Shown one piece after another: positions 43,721 through 52,683 of a stretch of DNA of 64,000 nt. Numbering within the stretch: the first letter of the stretch is position 1; each line of letters begins with the position of its first letter. Both the position numbers and the translations under genes were made by a program. The notes beneath the pieces are model-generated. The model did no database searches and was not told where the DNA came from. It saw only the letters and a list, made by a program, of their open reading frames with translations. Source of the DNA: Aeromonas piscicola. Lineage in GTDB: Bacteria > Pseudomonadota > Gammaproteobacteria > Enterobacterales > Aeromonadaceae. The stretch is taken from positions 124,001 through 188,000 of the forward strand of contig NZ_CDBL01000052.1 in the NCBI RefSeq assembly GCF_000820005.1, given 5' to 3'.

Positions 43721-45337
43721 ATGAAACAAGGAACGTTGCGCTATGGCGGCCTGCTCGGGGCCGCCCTGTTACTGACGGCTTGCGGCAGCGGAGGCGGGGG
43801 ATCCGGCAGCGAACCCCAACCCCCGGTGGTCAATCCGCCGCCTGCCACCGCCAGCCGCGCCTGCTACGGCAATGATCAGCCCGCCTGCAACCTGCGCACC
43901 TATCAGGTGATGGTGGAGTCCTTCGTCGATGGCGACAGCGCCGCCAACTACGGCGTCGGTTACGGCCCCTCCCGGCACAACGGCGATCTGCAGGGGATCA
44001 TCGACAGCCTGGATCACATCAAGAGTCTCAACGTCAACGCCATCTGGCTGACCCCGGTATTCGACTCCTGCGCCGGTCAGGGCGGGGATGACAAGCTGGA
44101 TGCCACCGGCTACTTCGCCTGCGACTTCTTCAGCGTGGATCCCAACTTCGGCAGCAATGCCCAGCTCAAAAAATTGGTGGATGCGGCGCACCAGCGCGGC
44201 CTCTACGTCTTCCTCGATGGCGTGTTCGGTCACGTCAACAAGGTGGGGGTGAGCAAGCCCTCGCCCGAGGGACGCCTGCCTGCCCTCAAGAGTGGCGGTG
44301 CCGGTTATCCGGGCCAGCTGGTGGATTACAGCCAGCCCCAGAGCCTGGCCTACTTCAAGGAGGTGGCGCGTTACTGGGTCGAGCAGTACGGCATCGATGG
44401 CTGGCGCCTCGATCAGGCCTACCAGCTGGGGCTGGATGAGTGGCGCGCCATTCGCGGCGAGGTCGAGCAGGCCAGTGCGACGCGCAAGGCCGCCGGTCAG
44501 CAGTGGGGCACGCTCGGCTACATGGTGGGCGAGGTGTGGAAGGGGGCTGATGACATTCGCGCCCAGGCTTACGGCAGCAGCGACAATCCGGCGCTCTCCT
44601 CGGCGTTCGACTTCCCGTTGCGCTACGGCCTGGTGCAGGCGCTAGCGGTGGAGGAGTCCGGCAAGGGCGGGCAGGGGGCCAGCGTGCTCGATGCCAGCTG
44701 GAACAAGGTGGAGAACTACCCCAGCCACGCCATGCCGAACCTGATGCTGGGCAACCACGATCTGGTGCGTTTCGGCGATCTGCTGGAGCGTGGCAATTTC
44801 AATCCGGCGGACTACTGGCAGCGCCACAAGGCGGCTTTCAGCTTCCTGGCGGCTCGCTCCGGTCCCATCACCCTCTATTACGGCGAGGAGTTTGGCGACG
44901 AGGTGCCGGGCTTTGCGGCGCAGGTGAGCGGCGACTGTGCGGCGCAGGGGCTCTGTGACGATCACGTGGCCCGCAGCGATGGCAAGGTGCCGGTTGCCAC
45001 CGGCTTCGTGCCGAGCAGCGATCAGGCCGAGCTCAAGCAGTGGCTCAGCCAGCTGCTGGCCCTGCGTGCCAAGCATCCCGCCCTCTATCAGGGTGAGCGG
45101 GTCAAGCTGGTGGCCGATGGCAGCATCTATGGCGACATCAAGCAGACGGCGGCGGAGCAGATAGTCTACCTGCTCAACGTTTCAAGTACGCCCCAGAGCT
45201 ATGCCCTGCCGGTCGGCAAGCTGCGCAGCGGCAGCGCCCTGCTGGATCTGCAGAGCGGCGAGAGCCTGGCCATAGGTGGCAGCAGCGTGACGGTGGACTT
45301 GCCGCCGCTGAGCGGTCGCTTCCTGCTGTTGCAATAA
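43721..45337 (+). CDS. Lipoprotein alpha-amylase (GH13)
   Basis: The 538-residue enzyme has a lipoprotein signal (LLGAALLLTAC, Cys21) then a glycine/proline-rich linker. The GH13 barrel shows region I DGVFGH (166-171), region II GWRLDQ (catalytic Asp231), region III GEVW (Glu271) and region IV LGNHDLV (Asp347), so the catalytic triad is complete. It hydrolyses alpha-1,4 glucans at the cell surface or periplasmic face. Cysteine pairs in the mature part suggest disulfides. The ATG at 43721 is chosen because the signal peptide begins there. Own terminator. Confidence 0.9.
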   Translation: MKQGTLRYGGLLGAALLLTACGSGGGGSGSEPQPPVVNPPPATASRACYGNDQPACNLRTYQVMVESFVDGDSAANYGVGYGPSRHNGDLQGIIDSLDHIKSLNVNAIWLTPVFDSCAGQGGDDKLDATGYFACDFFSVDPNFGSNAQLKKLVDAAHQRGLYVFLDGVFGHVNKVGVSKPSPEGRLPALKSGGAGYPGQLVDYSQPQSLAYFKEVARYWVEQYGIDGWRLDQAYQLGLDEWRAIRGEVEQASATRKAAGQQWGTLGYMVGEVWKGADDIRAQAYGSSDNPALSSAFDFPLRYGLVQALAVEESGKGGQGASVLDASWNKVENYPSHAMPNLMLGNHDLVRFGDLLERGNFNPADYWQRHKAAFSFLAARSGPITLYYGEEFGDEVPGFAAQVSGDCAAQGLCDDHVARSDGKVPVATGFVPSSDQAELKQWLSQLLALRAKHPALYQGERVKLVADGSIYGDIKQTAAEQIVYLLNVSSTPQSYALPVGKLRSGSALLDLQSGESLAIGGSSVTVDLPPLSGRFLLLQ

Positions 45338-45351
45338 GGCTGGCGAGTAAC

Positions 45352-45380
45352 AACAAGGGCTCCGATATGGAGCCCTTGTT
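45352..45380. terminator. Bidirectional terminator between the amylase and mgtC genes
   Basis: A 12-bp stem (AACAAGGGCTCC 45352-45363, GGAGCCCTTGTT 45369-45380) with a 5-base loop stands between the two convergent genes. Confidence 0.8.
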
Positions 45381-45392
45381 CATTGTGGCGGG

Positions 45393-45929
45393 TTACTTCT
45401 CTATGCCGCTGCCCAGTTCGTCCTGATGGGCATTGGTGGCGGGGGCGTGACCATTGCCGTGGCGCCAGCTCTCCAGCCGGTTGTGCACGCCGCGGCGCAG
45501 GCTCTTGAAGCTGGTTTCGAGATAATCCACGCCTACCAGTATGGCCAGGGTGACGCCGGTAAGCAGCACGGCCTGGTGCAGCATCTGCATGCCGATGAGG
45601 GCGCCGAGGGCAGCCAGCATCCAGACGGTGGCGGCCGAGGTCACCCCCAGTACCTGGCCATCCCGGGTCATCATGACGCCGGCGCCAAGAAAGCCGATAC
45701 CGGTGATGAGCTGACCCAGTACCCGCGCCCGATCGGCACTCTCCGGGCTGACGGCGGCACCGATGGCGAGAAAGCAGTAGGTGCCGAGTACGATGAGCGA
45801 GGAGGTGCGGATGCCGACCGGCTTGCCGCGCAGTTGCCGCTCCAGCCCCACGAGGGTGCCACACACCAGGCAGGCGAGGATGTTCTCCCAGCCAAGGGGC
45901 GCTATGTCCCACCAATCCGTTGTCATCAT
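45393..45929 (-). CDS. MgtC/SapB family inner-membrane protein
   Basis: The 178-residue protein has four to five helices with the MgtC signature CLVCGTLVGLERQLRGKPVGIRTSSLIVLG and ITGIGFLGAGVMMTRDGQVLGVTSAATVWMLAALG. It ends in a polar cytoplasmic tail with LETSFKSLRRG. MgtC proteins modulate the F-ATP synthase and survival at low magnesium or in macrophages; SapB-like relatives are less studied. AGAGG precedes ATG 45929. It lies 24 bases downstream of the RimK-like gene and may share its transcript. Confidence 0.85.
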   Translation of the reverse strand: MMTTDWWDIAPLGWENILACLVCGTLVGLERQLRGKPVGIRTSSLIVLGTYCFLAIGAAVSPESADRARVLGQLITGIGFLGAGVMMTRDGQVLGVTSAATVWMLAALGALIGMQMLHQAVLLTGVTLAILVGVDYLETSFKSLRRGVHNRLESWRHGNGHAPATNAHQDELGSGIEK

Positions 45930-45953
45930 AATCACCTCTGCTGTCGATGCTTG

Positions 45954-47396
45954 TTATCCTGCCGCGCTCTGCCCCCGGTTTTCCAGCCGTTGCCGGAAGG
46001 CCTTGGCCAGGCGCTCGTAGAGGTCCTTTGCCTCCCTGTCTTCAATATCGCCACGTATCCAGGGATTGTCGATGATTTCCAGCAGCACGCAGTCGCGATC
46101 CTGCTGGCGCAGATCCACCCCGAACAGGCCATTGCCGAGCTGGTGTACGGCGCGCCTGGCGGTCTGCAGCACCCGCTCCGGCACCTCGGTGAGTGGCAGC
46201 GCCTCGATCCGACTCATGTCGAGGGGATGCTTGCGGCGGCGGATGCGATTGCCTGGCTCGGGCCGGTATCGGCGACAGGCGAACAGCGGCGAGCCGTCGA
46301 GAAAGCCGATGCGCCAGTCGAATTCGGCGGGGATCCGGCTCTGTACCAGCAGCAGGGCGGAGCGGCCCAGCCCCTCGTCCAGCAGGCGGGCCAGCTGCTG
46401 GGCATCGCTGGCCATGGCGAGATCTCGCCCCTGGGCGCCGTCGGGTATCTTCACCATCAGCGGCAGGCCGAGCCGCTGCACCAGCTCGTCCACCTGATGA
46501 CGGCCACGACGGGTCACTACCATGGTGGGCGGCATGGGCACGCCGCTGCGCACCATCAGCTCGTAGAGGTAGAGCTTGTTGCTGCAGGCGAGGATGGCGC
46601 GGGAGCTGTCGATCACCGGCATCTTGAGCTGCTCGGCGCGGCGGGCAAATTCGAAGGTGTAGTGGCCGACCGCCGTTTCGGAACGCAGCCAGAGAGTATC
46701 GAACTCCGGCAACCGCTCGATGGCGGACGGCGCCAGCCTCTCGGCCTGGATCCCCTGGGCGGCGGCGGCCCGGATGAAGCGATCCAGCGCCAGGGCATCG
46801 CTGCTGGCGCGGCCGTCATCGGGATCCACCAGGATGGCGAGCTGGTAGAGCGGGGCTGCGTGCTCCTCGTCGCCGGCACCGACCAGCGCCTGGGCGTGGT
46901 GCAGCATCAGCGCCTTCTCGCTTTGGCTCAACTCCAGCGGCGACAGGCTCTGTTGCTGGCGCACCGACCAGCCGTGGCGGCCGCGTTTCAAGGTCAGCTC
47001 CTGCAGCGGCAGCTGGCTCAGGCCGTAGTAGTAGCGGGCCAGCCCCGCCAGCTCGCTCTGTTCGCTCTGGCCGAAGATGGCGCGTACCCGAATGCGATCC
47101 TCGCTCTGCTGGGCCAGCCAGCCCTGTACCTTGCGCCACAGCTTGGCCGGCGGCTGCTGGGGTTGCAGCACGCTGATGGCCTGCAATCCCGGCAGGCAGT
47201 GGTGGCCACGGGCCTGGGCCAGCAGAGAGCAATAGTAGCCCGCGCTCAAGTGCTCCAGATTGCGGCAGAGGTTGATGATGCGGGGTCGGCCGCCAGTGGT
47301 CGGCACGCCGTGTTGCAGATAGGTGCGGGCAGTCAGCAGATAATCGGCATGGCAGGGCCAGTCGCCCAGCTCTTCGACGATAACGTAGGTACTCAT
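45954..47396 (-). CDS. RimK-like ATP-grasp ligase with RLAN N-terminal domain
   Basis: The 480-residue protein has an N-terminal RLAN-type domain (about 1-150, with GVPTTGGRPRIINLCRN and YYCSLLAQARGHHCLP) and a RimK-like ATP-grasp domain (about 190-465: ILACSNKLYLYELMVRSGVPMPPT, LPLMVKIPDGAQGRDL, LLEIIDNPWIRGDIED). RimK ligases add glutamate or other amino acids to a C-terminus. The substrate of the RLAN subfamily is unknown. GGAG precedes ATG 47396. It is divergent from a GNAT gene, a pairing known from other genomes. Confidence 0.85.
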   Translation of the reverse strand: MSTYVIVEELGDWPCHADYLLTARTYLQHGVPTTGGRPRIINLCRNLEHLSAGYYCSLLAQARGHHCLPGLQAISVLQPQQPPAKLWRKVQGWLAQQSEDRIRVRAIFGQSEQSELAGLARYYYGLSQLPLQELTLKRGRHGWSVRQQQSLSPLELSQSEKALMLHHAQALVGAGDEEHAAPLYQLAILVDPDDGRASSDALALDRFIRAAAAQGIQAERLAPSAIERLPEFDTLWLRSETAVGHYTFEFARRAEQLKMPVIDSSRAILACSNKLYLYELMVRSGVPMPPTMVVTRRGRHQVDELVQRLGLPLMVKIPDGAQGRDLAMASDAQQLARLLDEGLGRSALLLVQSRIPAEFDWRIGFLDGSPLFACRRYRPEPGNRIRRRKHPLDMSRIEALPLTEVPERVLQTARRAVHQLGNGLFGVDLRQQDRDCVLLEIIDNPWIRGDIEDREAKDLYERLAKAFRQRLENRGQSAAG

Positions 47397-47582
47397 ATTT
47401 TCGGCTCCACAGATCAGACTGCCTTGAATGGCAGGATCCCCAGTGGGCTTCGATGCACCGACAAGCACGACAATGGCGCGAGGGGAAACAAGAGGTTACA
47501 GTGCCTAATATTCTGCTTTGGTAACTTGTGATACAAGTCGCATTTCTGGTGCTGAAGATAAATAACCGAACAAGGACTCTCC

Positions 47583-48113
47583 GTGTTGACCGTACGAGCG
47601 GCCCAAACCGATGATTTGGGCGCCATCGTTAAGCTGGAACGCTACTGTTTTCCCCCCGAAGTCGCCTTTGGCCGCAGCCGCTGGCACTATCTGCTTACCC
47701 ATGCCAAGGGACGCACCCTGCTGGTGCTGGATGAGAAGGATCAGCTGATGGGTTATCTCAGTCTGCTGGAGCACAGGGGCTGGGATCGACTGGTGATCCA
47801 GACCCTCGCCATCCGCTGGACCATCCGTCGCCAGGGCTGGGCCCGTCGCCTGCTGGAGCAGGTGATCCGGGAGGGGCTCGAGGCTGGCTGGGGGGCGATC
47901 CGCCTCGAGGTGGGCGATGCCAATGAAGAGGCGCTGGCCCTCTATCAGGCGCTGGGATTCAAGGCTCAGCAAAGGTTGCCGGACTATTATGGCCGCGACC
48001 AGCATGCCCACCGGCTGGTGCTGCCGCTGGTGAGCGACGAAGTTCGCACCCTCAGGCGCCAGCGGCGCAGTGCCGTGCACAAACAGCATGGCGCCGCCAA
48101 GCCCGCACCTTGA
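47583..48113 (+). CDS. RimI-like GNAT acetyltransferase paired with the RimK-like ligase
   Basis: The 176-residue protein has the GNAT core: VRAAQTDDLGAIVKLERYCF at the start, IQTLAIRWTIRRQGWARRLLEQVI (acetyl-CoA loop RRQGWA) and LEVGDANEEALALYQALGFK. Elsewhere the gene next to the RLAN ligase is often a GNAT fused to a C39-like peptidase; here the peptidase part is absent and the protein ends with a basic tail. GTG 47583 is preceded by AAGGA. DUF3624 follows 25 bases downstream. Confidence 0.85.
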   Translation: MLTVRAAQTDDLGAIVKLERYCFPPEVAFGRSRWHYLLTHAKGRTLLVLDEKDQLMGYLSLLEHRGWDRLVIQTLAIRWTIRRQGWARRLLEQVIREGLEAGWGAIRLEVGDANEEALALYQALGFKAQQRLPDYYGRDQHAHRLVLPLVSDEVRTLRRQRRSAVHKQHGAAKPAP

Positions 48114-48138
48114 GCAGCCATGAATCTGGAGGATCGGC

Positions 48139-48384
48139 ATGAGCTGTGATGACTGTCTGGCCACCGCCATCAAGGTCAAACTGGGGCGCTGCCCGGTCTG
48201 CGCCGGCCAGACTCTCGTCATCGGCATGGTCGGTTGGCTGGCGTGGTGGTGGTTTGGCGCCGATACCTCGGTCAATGCCCTCACCGGCCTGCTGTTCGCG
48301 CTGGGGGGCTCGGGCCTGTTGCTGCTCCATCTGGTGGTATTTGTCTGGCGCAAGGCGACCGGACGTGAATTGAGCGATGAATGA
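48139..48384 (+). CDS. DUF3624 small membrane protein
   Basis: The 81-residue protein has two CXXC pairs at the N-terminus (MSCDDC and CPVC; C3, C6, C18, C21), suggesting a zinc knuckle, followed by two membrane helices (about 25-42 and 48-70). This matches DUF3624, found in Vibrio and Aeromonas and of unknown function. GGAGGATCGGC before the ATG is a good ribosome-binding site. It lies directly behind the GNAT gene. Confidence 0.8.
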   Translation: MSCDDCLATAIKVKLGRCPVCAGQTLVIGMVGWLAWWWFGADTSVNALTGLLFALGGSGLLLLHLVVFVWRKATGRELSDE

Positions 48385-48440
48385 ATCTGAGTGGATTCAA
48401 ATACATAAATAACAATATCGGTGTAGATATGGAGGTTCAG

Positions 48441-49187
48441 ATGATTGCAATGGTAACGGGCGCCTCGTCCGGTTTTGGTGAAGCCATCAGCCGCCAGCTG
48501 GTGCAGGCGGGCTACAAGGTGATAGGTACGGGTCGCCGCGCCGAGCGGCTGGCCGCACTGGCTGACGAGTTGGGCGAGCAGTTCCTGCCGCTGGTGTTCG
48601 ACGTGCAGGACAAGGGCGCTACCCAGGCCGCCATCGCTGGTCTGCCTGCCGCCTGGAGCGAGGTGGATCTGCTGGTCAACAACGCCGGTCTGGCGCTGGG
48701 GCTGGAGCCCGCCCACAAGGCGGATCTCGAAGACTGGGAGCAGATGATAGCCACCAACATCAGCGGTCTGACCCTGCTCACCCGACTGCTGCTGCCGGGC
48801 ATGGTGGCGCGCAATCGCGGCCACGTGGTCAACATCGGTTCCATCGCCGGCACCTACCCCTATCCGGGCGGCAACGTCTACGGCGCCACCAAGGCATTCG
48901 TGAAGCAGTTCAGCCTCAACCTGCGCGCCGATCTGGCGGGTACCGCCATCCGCGTCACTAACGTGGAGCCGGGTCTGTGTGGCGGTACCGAGTTCTCCAA
49001 CGTGCGCTTCCACGGTGACGACGCCAAGGCCGCTACCGTCTATCAGGGGGTGCAGGCCATTCAGCCGGAAGACATCGCCAATACAGTGCTCTGGGTCAGC
49101 CAGCAGCCCGCCCACGTCAACATCAACAGCATAGAAATAATGCCGGTGGCCCAGACCTTCGGTCCGCTCCATATCAGCCGTGGCTGA
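48441..49187 (+). CDS. ydfG: NADP-dependent short-chain dehydrogenase YdfG
   Basis: The 248-residue SDR has the cofactor loop VTGASSGFGEA, the arginines of an NADP-binding site in GTGRRAERL, LVNNAGLALG, the catalytic serine in NIGSIAGTYPY and YGATKAF (Tyr-X3-Lys), and VEPGLCGGTEFSNVRF. YdfG oxidises serine and allo-threonine and reduces 3-hydroxypropionate precursors (malonic semialdehyde). GGAGG precedes ATG 48441; the longer upstream frame is AT-rich leader. Confidence 0.9.
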   Translation: MIAMVTGASSGFGEAISRQLVQAGYKVIGTGRRAERLAALADELGEQFLPLVFDVQDKGATQAAIAGLPAAWSEVDLLVNNAGLALGLEPAHKADLEDWEQMIATNISGLTLLTRLLLPGMVARNRGHVVNIGSIAGTYPYPGGNVYGATKAFVKQFSLNLRADLAGTAIRVTNVEPGLCGGTEFSNVRFHGDDAKAATVYQGVQAIQPEDIANTVLWVSQQPAHVNINSIEIMPVAQTFGPLHISRG

Positions 49188-49208
49188 GTTCCCTGCTTGA
49201 TGAAATGA

Positions 49209-49232
49209 AAGAGGAACCCCGGGGTGCCTCTT
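49209..49232. terminator. Possible bidirectional terminator between ydfG and the C69 dipeptidase gene
   Basis: AGAGGAACCCC pairs with GGGGTGCCTCT with one mismatch. It lies between two convergent stops. The stem is imperfect and the T-run weak. Confidence 0.5.
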
Positions 49233-49248
49233 CTGTTTGCTGAGCCGG

Positions 49249-50721
49249 TCAGAGGCTCATGATCTTCTTGAACTCCTCCTCTGAATATTTCTTCTCCGTG
49301 CTCTTGGTGAGATCCGTCATCAGCTTGTAGCGCAACTCTTTGGCCATCTGGTAGGTCTGCTCCAGCTGGCCGTAGGAGTAGTCGGCGGCCAGCCCGAGCG
49401 CGGTGGGCTTGTCGCTGGCATAGGTCTGCTTGAGGGTCTTGTCGAGGACGGCGACCTCCTTGTAGAGCTTGGCGCTCTCCTTGCTCCAGACGCCCCGCAG
49501 CAGCGGCAGGTATTTGTCCGGGTTGGTGTTGGCCAGCGCGGTCAGGCTGCGGAACTGCCAGTAGGCGGAATCATCGGAGTAGCTGTCGCTGCCGGTGCGA
49601 TAGGGCAGGGGGTAGGATTCCAGGGTGTTGTAGAGTGGCACCATCACGGATTCGGCCAGCACGCCGTAGCTCTGCCAGATCAATCCCTGCAGCTCCTTGG
49701 GCATCTCCTTGCGCAGCTGGATGACGTGGGATTCCAGCTGGCGATCGATGCGGATCGGCCGCTCCGCCTTGCCAGCGAGCGGCGTGCCGTCATAGGTGGC
49801 GCTTAGCACTTTGGCCACGTCCGGTACGGCTATGGGGGTATCCGGCTTCATGAACAGCGGGTATTGCGCCTGCCGGGTCGCCTGCTGGTGGGAGGCTGTC
49901 AGCATTTGTTGGCCGAGCCACTCCCGATCCACGTTATAGGGGTCGGCAATGACCCCGAACGCCTTGGCGAAATTGAAGTCCTTGGGGTCGGCGTTATCCA
50001 GCAGCTTGTGCTCGCGCACGAACTCCAGCAGCTTGGGCGAATGGAGTACATCGGCGCTGTCGAGATTGATGCCGTGGATGCGCAGGCCGTTGGCCACCAT
50101 GGCGTAGCTGTCGTCCGGCACCCGCACCGCGATCCAGTGGTGGCCGGAGCCGATCTCCATCAGCCAGGCCTCGTTCACATCCGCCAGATAGAGGCTGTTG
50201 CCCTCACCGGCACCATATTGTTCCACATAGCGGCCAAGCAGCTCGACCCCCTCCTTGGCCGTTTTGGCCTGCGGCAGGATCAGGGTTGGGATGATGGCCT
50301 CGATGACCCCCTTCTCGATCAGCGGATCCGCCTTCTGGGCCTTGTCGTTGACCTCGGCACTGGTGGTGGCCGAGAGGGCGACGTTGAACTCGTTGATGCC
50401 GCGCTCCTCATAATATTTGCCCGCCGGGTCGCTGGTGGCTGCGTCCCAGTCGCGAATGGCGGAGTAGGCGAGGAAGGCCTTGGGCATGGGCACTTCCAGC
50501 CCGTTGCCGAGCTTCCAGATCTTGCCCTCGTTCTGCTGGGCGGGTCGGAAGGCCAAATACTTGTTCCAGTTGTTGACGCCAAAATCCTCGTTTCTGGCGA
50601 TCATCACGCTGCCGTCGGCACTGGCGCCCTTGCCGACGATGAGGCCGGTACAGGCGTCGGCACTGGTGCCAAGCAGGGTGAGCAGGGTGGCGGAGAGGAG
50701 ACTCAAGGTGTGTTTTTTCAT
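49249..50721 (-). CDS. Secreted C69-family dipeptidase (PepD type)
   Basis: The 490-residue protein has a signal peptide followed by CTGLIVGKGASADGSVMIARNEDFG, where Cys24 is the N-terminal nucleophile of this Ntn-hydrolase family (peptidase U34/C69). Further marks are NEFNVALSATTSAEVN and WLMEIGSGHHWIAVRVPDDSYAMVAN. It hydrolyses dipeptides, here apparently in the periplasm. The cleavage site would have to expose Cys24 for activity, and the signal peptide ends at ADA just before it. Monocistronic. Confidence 0.85.
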   Translation of the reverse strand: MKKHTLSLLSATLLTLLGTSADACTGLIVGKGASADGSVMIARNEDFGVNNWNKYLAFRPAQQNEGKIWKLGNGLEVPMPKAFLAYSAIRDWDAATSDPAGKYYEERGINEFNVALSATTSAEVNDKAQKADPLIEKGVIEAIIPTLILPQAKTAKEGVELLGRYVEQYGAGEGNSLYLADVNEAWLMEIGSGHHWIAVRVPDDSYAMVANGLRIHGINLDSADVLHSPKLLEFVREHKLLDNADPKDFNFAKAFGVIADPYNVDREWLGQQMLTASHQQATRQAQYPLFMKPDTPIAVPDVAKVLSATYDGTPLAGKAERPIRIDRQLESHVIQLRKEMPKELQGLIWQSYGVLAESVMVPLYNTLESYPLPYRTGSDSYSDDSAYWQFRSLTALANTNPDKYLPLLRGVWSKESAKLYKEVAVLDKTLKQTYASDKPTALGLAADYSYGQLEQTYQMAKELRYKLMTDLTKSTEKKYSEEEFKKIMSL

Positions 50722-51195
50722 GGCATTGCCCGAAGCGTAACTGTGAGTGAAAGTCAGGCGGTGGGATGGGATGCGCGCTGCCGCAGGCCGACGGCGGCAT
50801 GTGAAGTATGCCGGTGGATTGGTCTGCCGATCATTGATGTCGCAAACATTTCATCCATAACACTGCTTGCTGGTTCTATCGTGCGCCAAAATTGTATGCT
50901 TCTGTAGTTGTTTGTTTTGTGATCTACGCGCTAATCCTTGGCTTTCTCTGGCAGAGGCATTCGAGTGTAGAGAGATGTGCCGCAATATCATGACAGGGCG
51001 GCGCAGGAGTCATGATTCTGACGCTCGGCTGCGGCGCGGTATGGGCGTGGAGCCAGCCTGGATGCGGGATCCCGGCTCATCTGGCAAGTTGGCCTGTAAC
51101 TTGCTGGTTTAATTGACAATGGTGGGGCCTGCCGCCCCATGTGACCGGATCGGCCAACGCGCCATGCCGGATATGCGTACCGAATTGGAGCCCCC
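50722..51195. other. Gap of about 470 bases without a recognisable gene
   Basis: Neither strand has a convincing coding frame. The only structures I see are a short dyad (CGGCAT 50795-50800, ATGCCG 50808-50813) and an AT-richer stretch (about 50820-50935), which probably holds the promoter of the dipeptidase gene. No RNA gene is recognised. Confidence 0.4.
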
Positions 51196-51648
51196 ATGGA
51201 TATCAAACCCTACAGCCAGCAGCTTGCCCAGAGTGCGTCCAATTCCCGCGCCCTCGCCACCCTCAGCGGTGCCGACGGTGGTCAGGGTGGCGGCTGGGAG
51301 GAGCTGGTCAACCTCTCCTCCCAGCGGCTGACCAGCAAGGCCCAGCAGACGCTCACCTATGAGCACCTGGCCAAGAACAGCAAGCTGCCGCCGGCGCTGG
51401 ACATAGGTTCAGACAAGGGCGGCATGATGCAGCAACTGGTAGACAAGGCGCTGGGGTTTGATCGCAAAAAATTCAATGAGATAGAAGGTAAGCTCAAGGA
51501 GATCGCCGACAACAGGCAGCTCTCTGCCGAAGAGCGCGAGCAGCAGAGCAAGGCCTTGAACGAGCAGCGGGACGCCATGCTGCAGGATGCCATGGATCGC
51601 CTCACCGGCAAGAAGAGCGAGCCAAAGGAAGAGACCAAGAGCGCCTGA
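51196..51648 (+). CDS. Hypothetical helical protein
   Basis: The 150-residue protein has no signal peptide or membrane helix. It begins MDIKPYSQQLAQSASNSRAL, has a glycine-rich linker (SGADGGQGGG, about 25-33) and a C-terminal charged coiled coil (about 85-140) with many Glu, Gln and Lys, ending in an acidic-basic tail. I recognise no family. The polar N-terminus followed by a helical body resembles secreted effectors or flagellar chaperones in composition only. GGAG precedes the ATG. A terminator follows. Confidence 0.6.
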   Translation: MDIKPYSQQLAQSASNSRALATLSGADGGQGGGWEELVNLSSQRLTSKAQQTLTYEHLAKNSKLPPALDIGSDKGGMMQQLVDKALGFDRKKFNEIEGKLKEIADNRQLSAEEREQQSKALNEQRDAMLQDAMDRLTGKKSEPKEETKSA

Positions 51649-51774
51649 GTGCTGGCCGGCGTGACTCGAACGGCAATCCGTGGTCGCCGGGGCAAGCAGT
51701 TGCCCCTGTCGGGTGTCATGGCCGGGTTGATGACCTGGCAACGTATGGGCCAGCCGGCGCCGCAAAAGAGGCAG

Positions 51775-51809
51775 CAAAAAAGGGAGGGGGGATGCCGCTC
51801 CCTTTTTTG
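51775..51809. terminator. Bidirectional terminator
   Basis: A 12-bp stem, CAAAAAAGGGAG (51775-51786) and CTCCCTTTTTTG (51798-51809), with an 11-base loop. T-runs occur on both strands, ending the genes at 51196 and 51877. Confidence 0.8.
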
Positions 51810-51876
51810 ATCGGGCTGAGCCGGCTAGCGCGGCCCAGGCGCGCCAGCAGAGGGATTTGCTACTTCTTCTCCGTCA

Positions 51877-52458
51877 CTATTTTTTCTCGGGTACTATGCC
51901 GATGCCCACCGCCTGGGTCTGGACAGCCTTGATCTGATCCCCCTTGGCGATCAGGGCAAACTGCGCCGGGTTGTGTACCTTGAGCACCAGGGTGTGATCC
52001 ACCCCTTTGACCGTGACCGTCTGCTGCGCCTTGTCGACGGCGATGACGTCCCCGTACAGGGTTACCTTGACGCCAACCCCGGCCCCCGGCTTCTGGCCAG
52101 CGGCGGCCTTGTCCGCATCCACCTCGACGACGCGCTGTCTGACGCCTGCCGTGCCCTTGAGCAGTTCCAGATCCAGCATCTGCAGGTATCTCAGCGCCAC
52201 CACGTCGCCAACCTTGAGGTTTTGCAGGTTGGTGACCTGCTCACCGGCGACTATGTCGAACGCCTCACCGGCGGCATTCTTCAGGCTGACCTTGCGGCTC
52301 GCCATGTCGATGGCGGTCACCGTTGCCTGGGCGGTCACGGCTTCCAGCAGATTGGCCTTGCCTGGGGCGGTCGCGACTTCGGTGACCACCTCGGCGGCTT
52401 GCACCAGACAGGTCGAGAGGGAGAGCAGACCGGCAATCCATGCATGCTTCAATTTCAT
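51877..52458 (-). CDS. Periplasmic protein with two related beta-rich segments, function unknown
   Basis: The 193-residue protein has a signal peptide (AWIAGLLSLSTCLVQA) and two similar beta-rich units: ATVTAIDMASRKVSLKNAAGEAFDIV (about 43-70) and GDVIAVDKAQQTVTVKGVDHTLVLKV (about 136-161), each followed by a K-hydrophobic GD block (LKVGDVV, IAKGDQI). They look like a duplicated small barrel. No family is recognised. Convergent with the gene at 51196. Confidence 0.65.
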   Translation of the reverse strand: MKLKHAWIAGLLSLSTCLVQAAEVVTEVATAPGKANLLEAVTAQATVTAIDMASRKVSLKNAAGEAFDIVAGEQVTNLQNLKVGDVVALRYLQMLDLELLKGTAGVRQRVVEVDADKAAAGQKPGAGVGVKVTLYGDVIAVDKAQQTVTVKGVDHTLVLKVHNPAQFALIAKGDQIKAVQTQAVGIGIVPEKK

Positions 52459-52683
52459 GTTTCAGACCTTATGACGGGAAAGGAGGATATGAGATGGGAG
52501 GGGTGAGCATGTGGGCCCGGATGGGGCATGGCACCGCCTTCCTGACAGACCATAGCAGAGTCGCATCTGGCCACCCTGCCGGACTCGAACGCAATGCGTG
52601 TTTTGATAGCCAGCTCCCGTTTTTTGACCTCATGGAGCCACAGGCGCACAATTCCCTGCATGCATTCAAGCGAGGGCTCTGCC

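Noticed and set aside
45426..47531. 701-codon plus-strand frame
   Set aside because: Exactly opposite mgtC and the RimK-like gene, low-complexity composition and no domain; shadow of the minus-strand genes.
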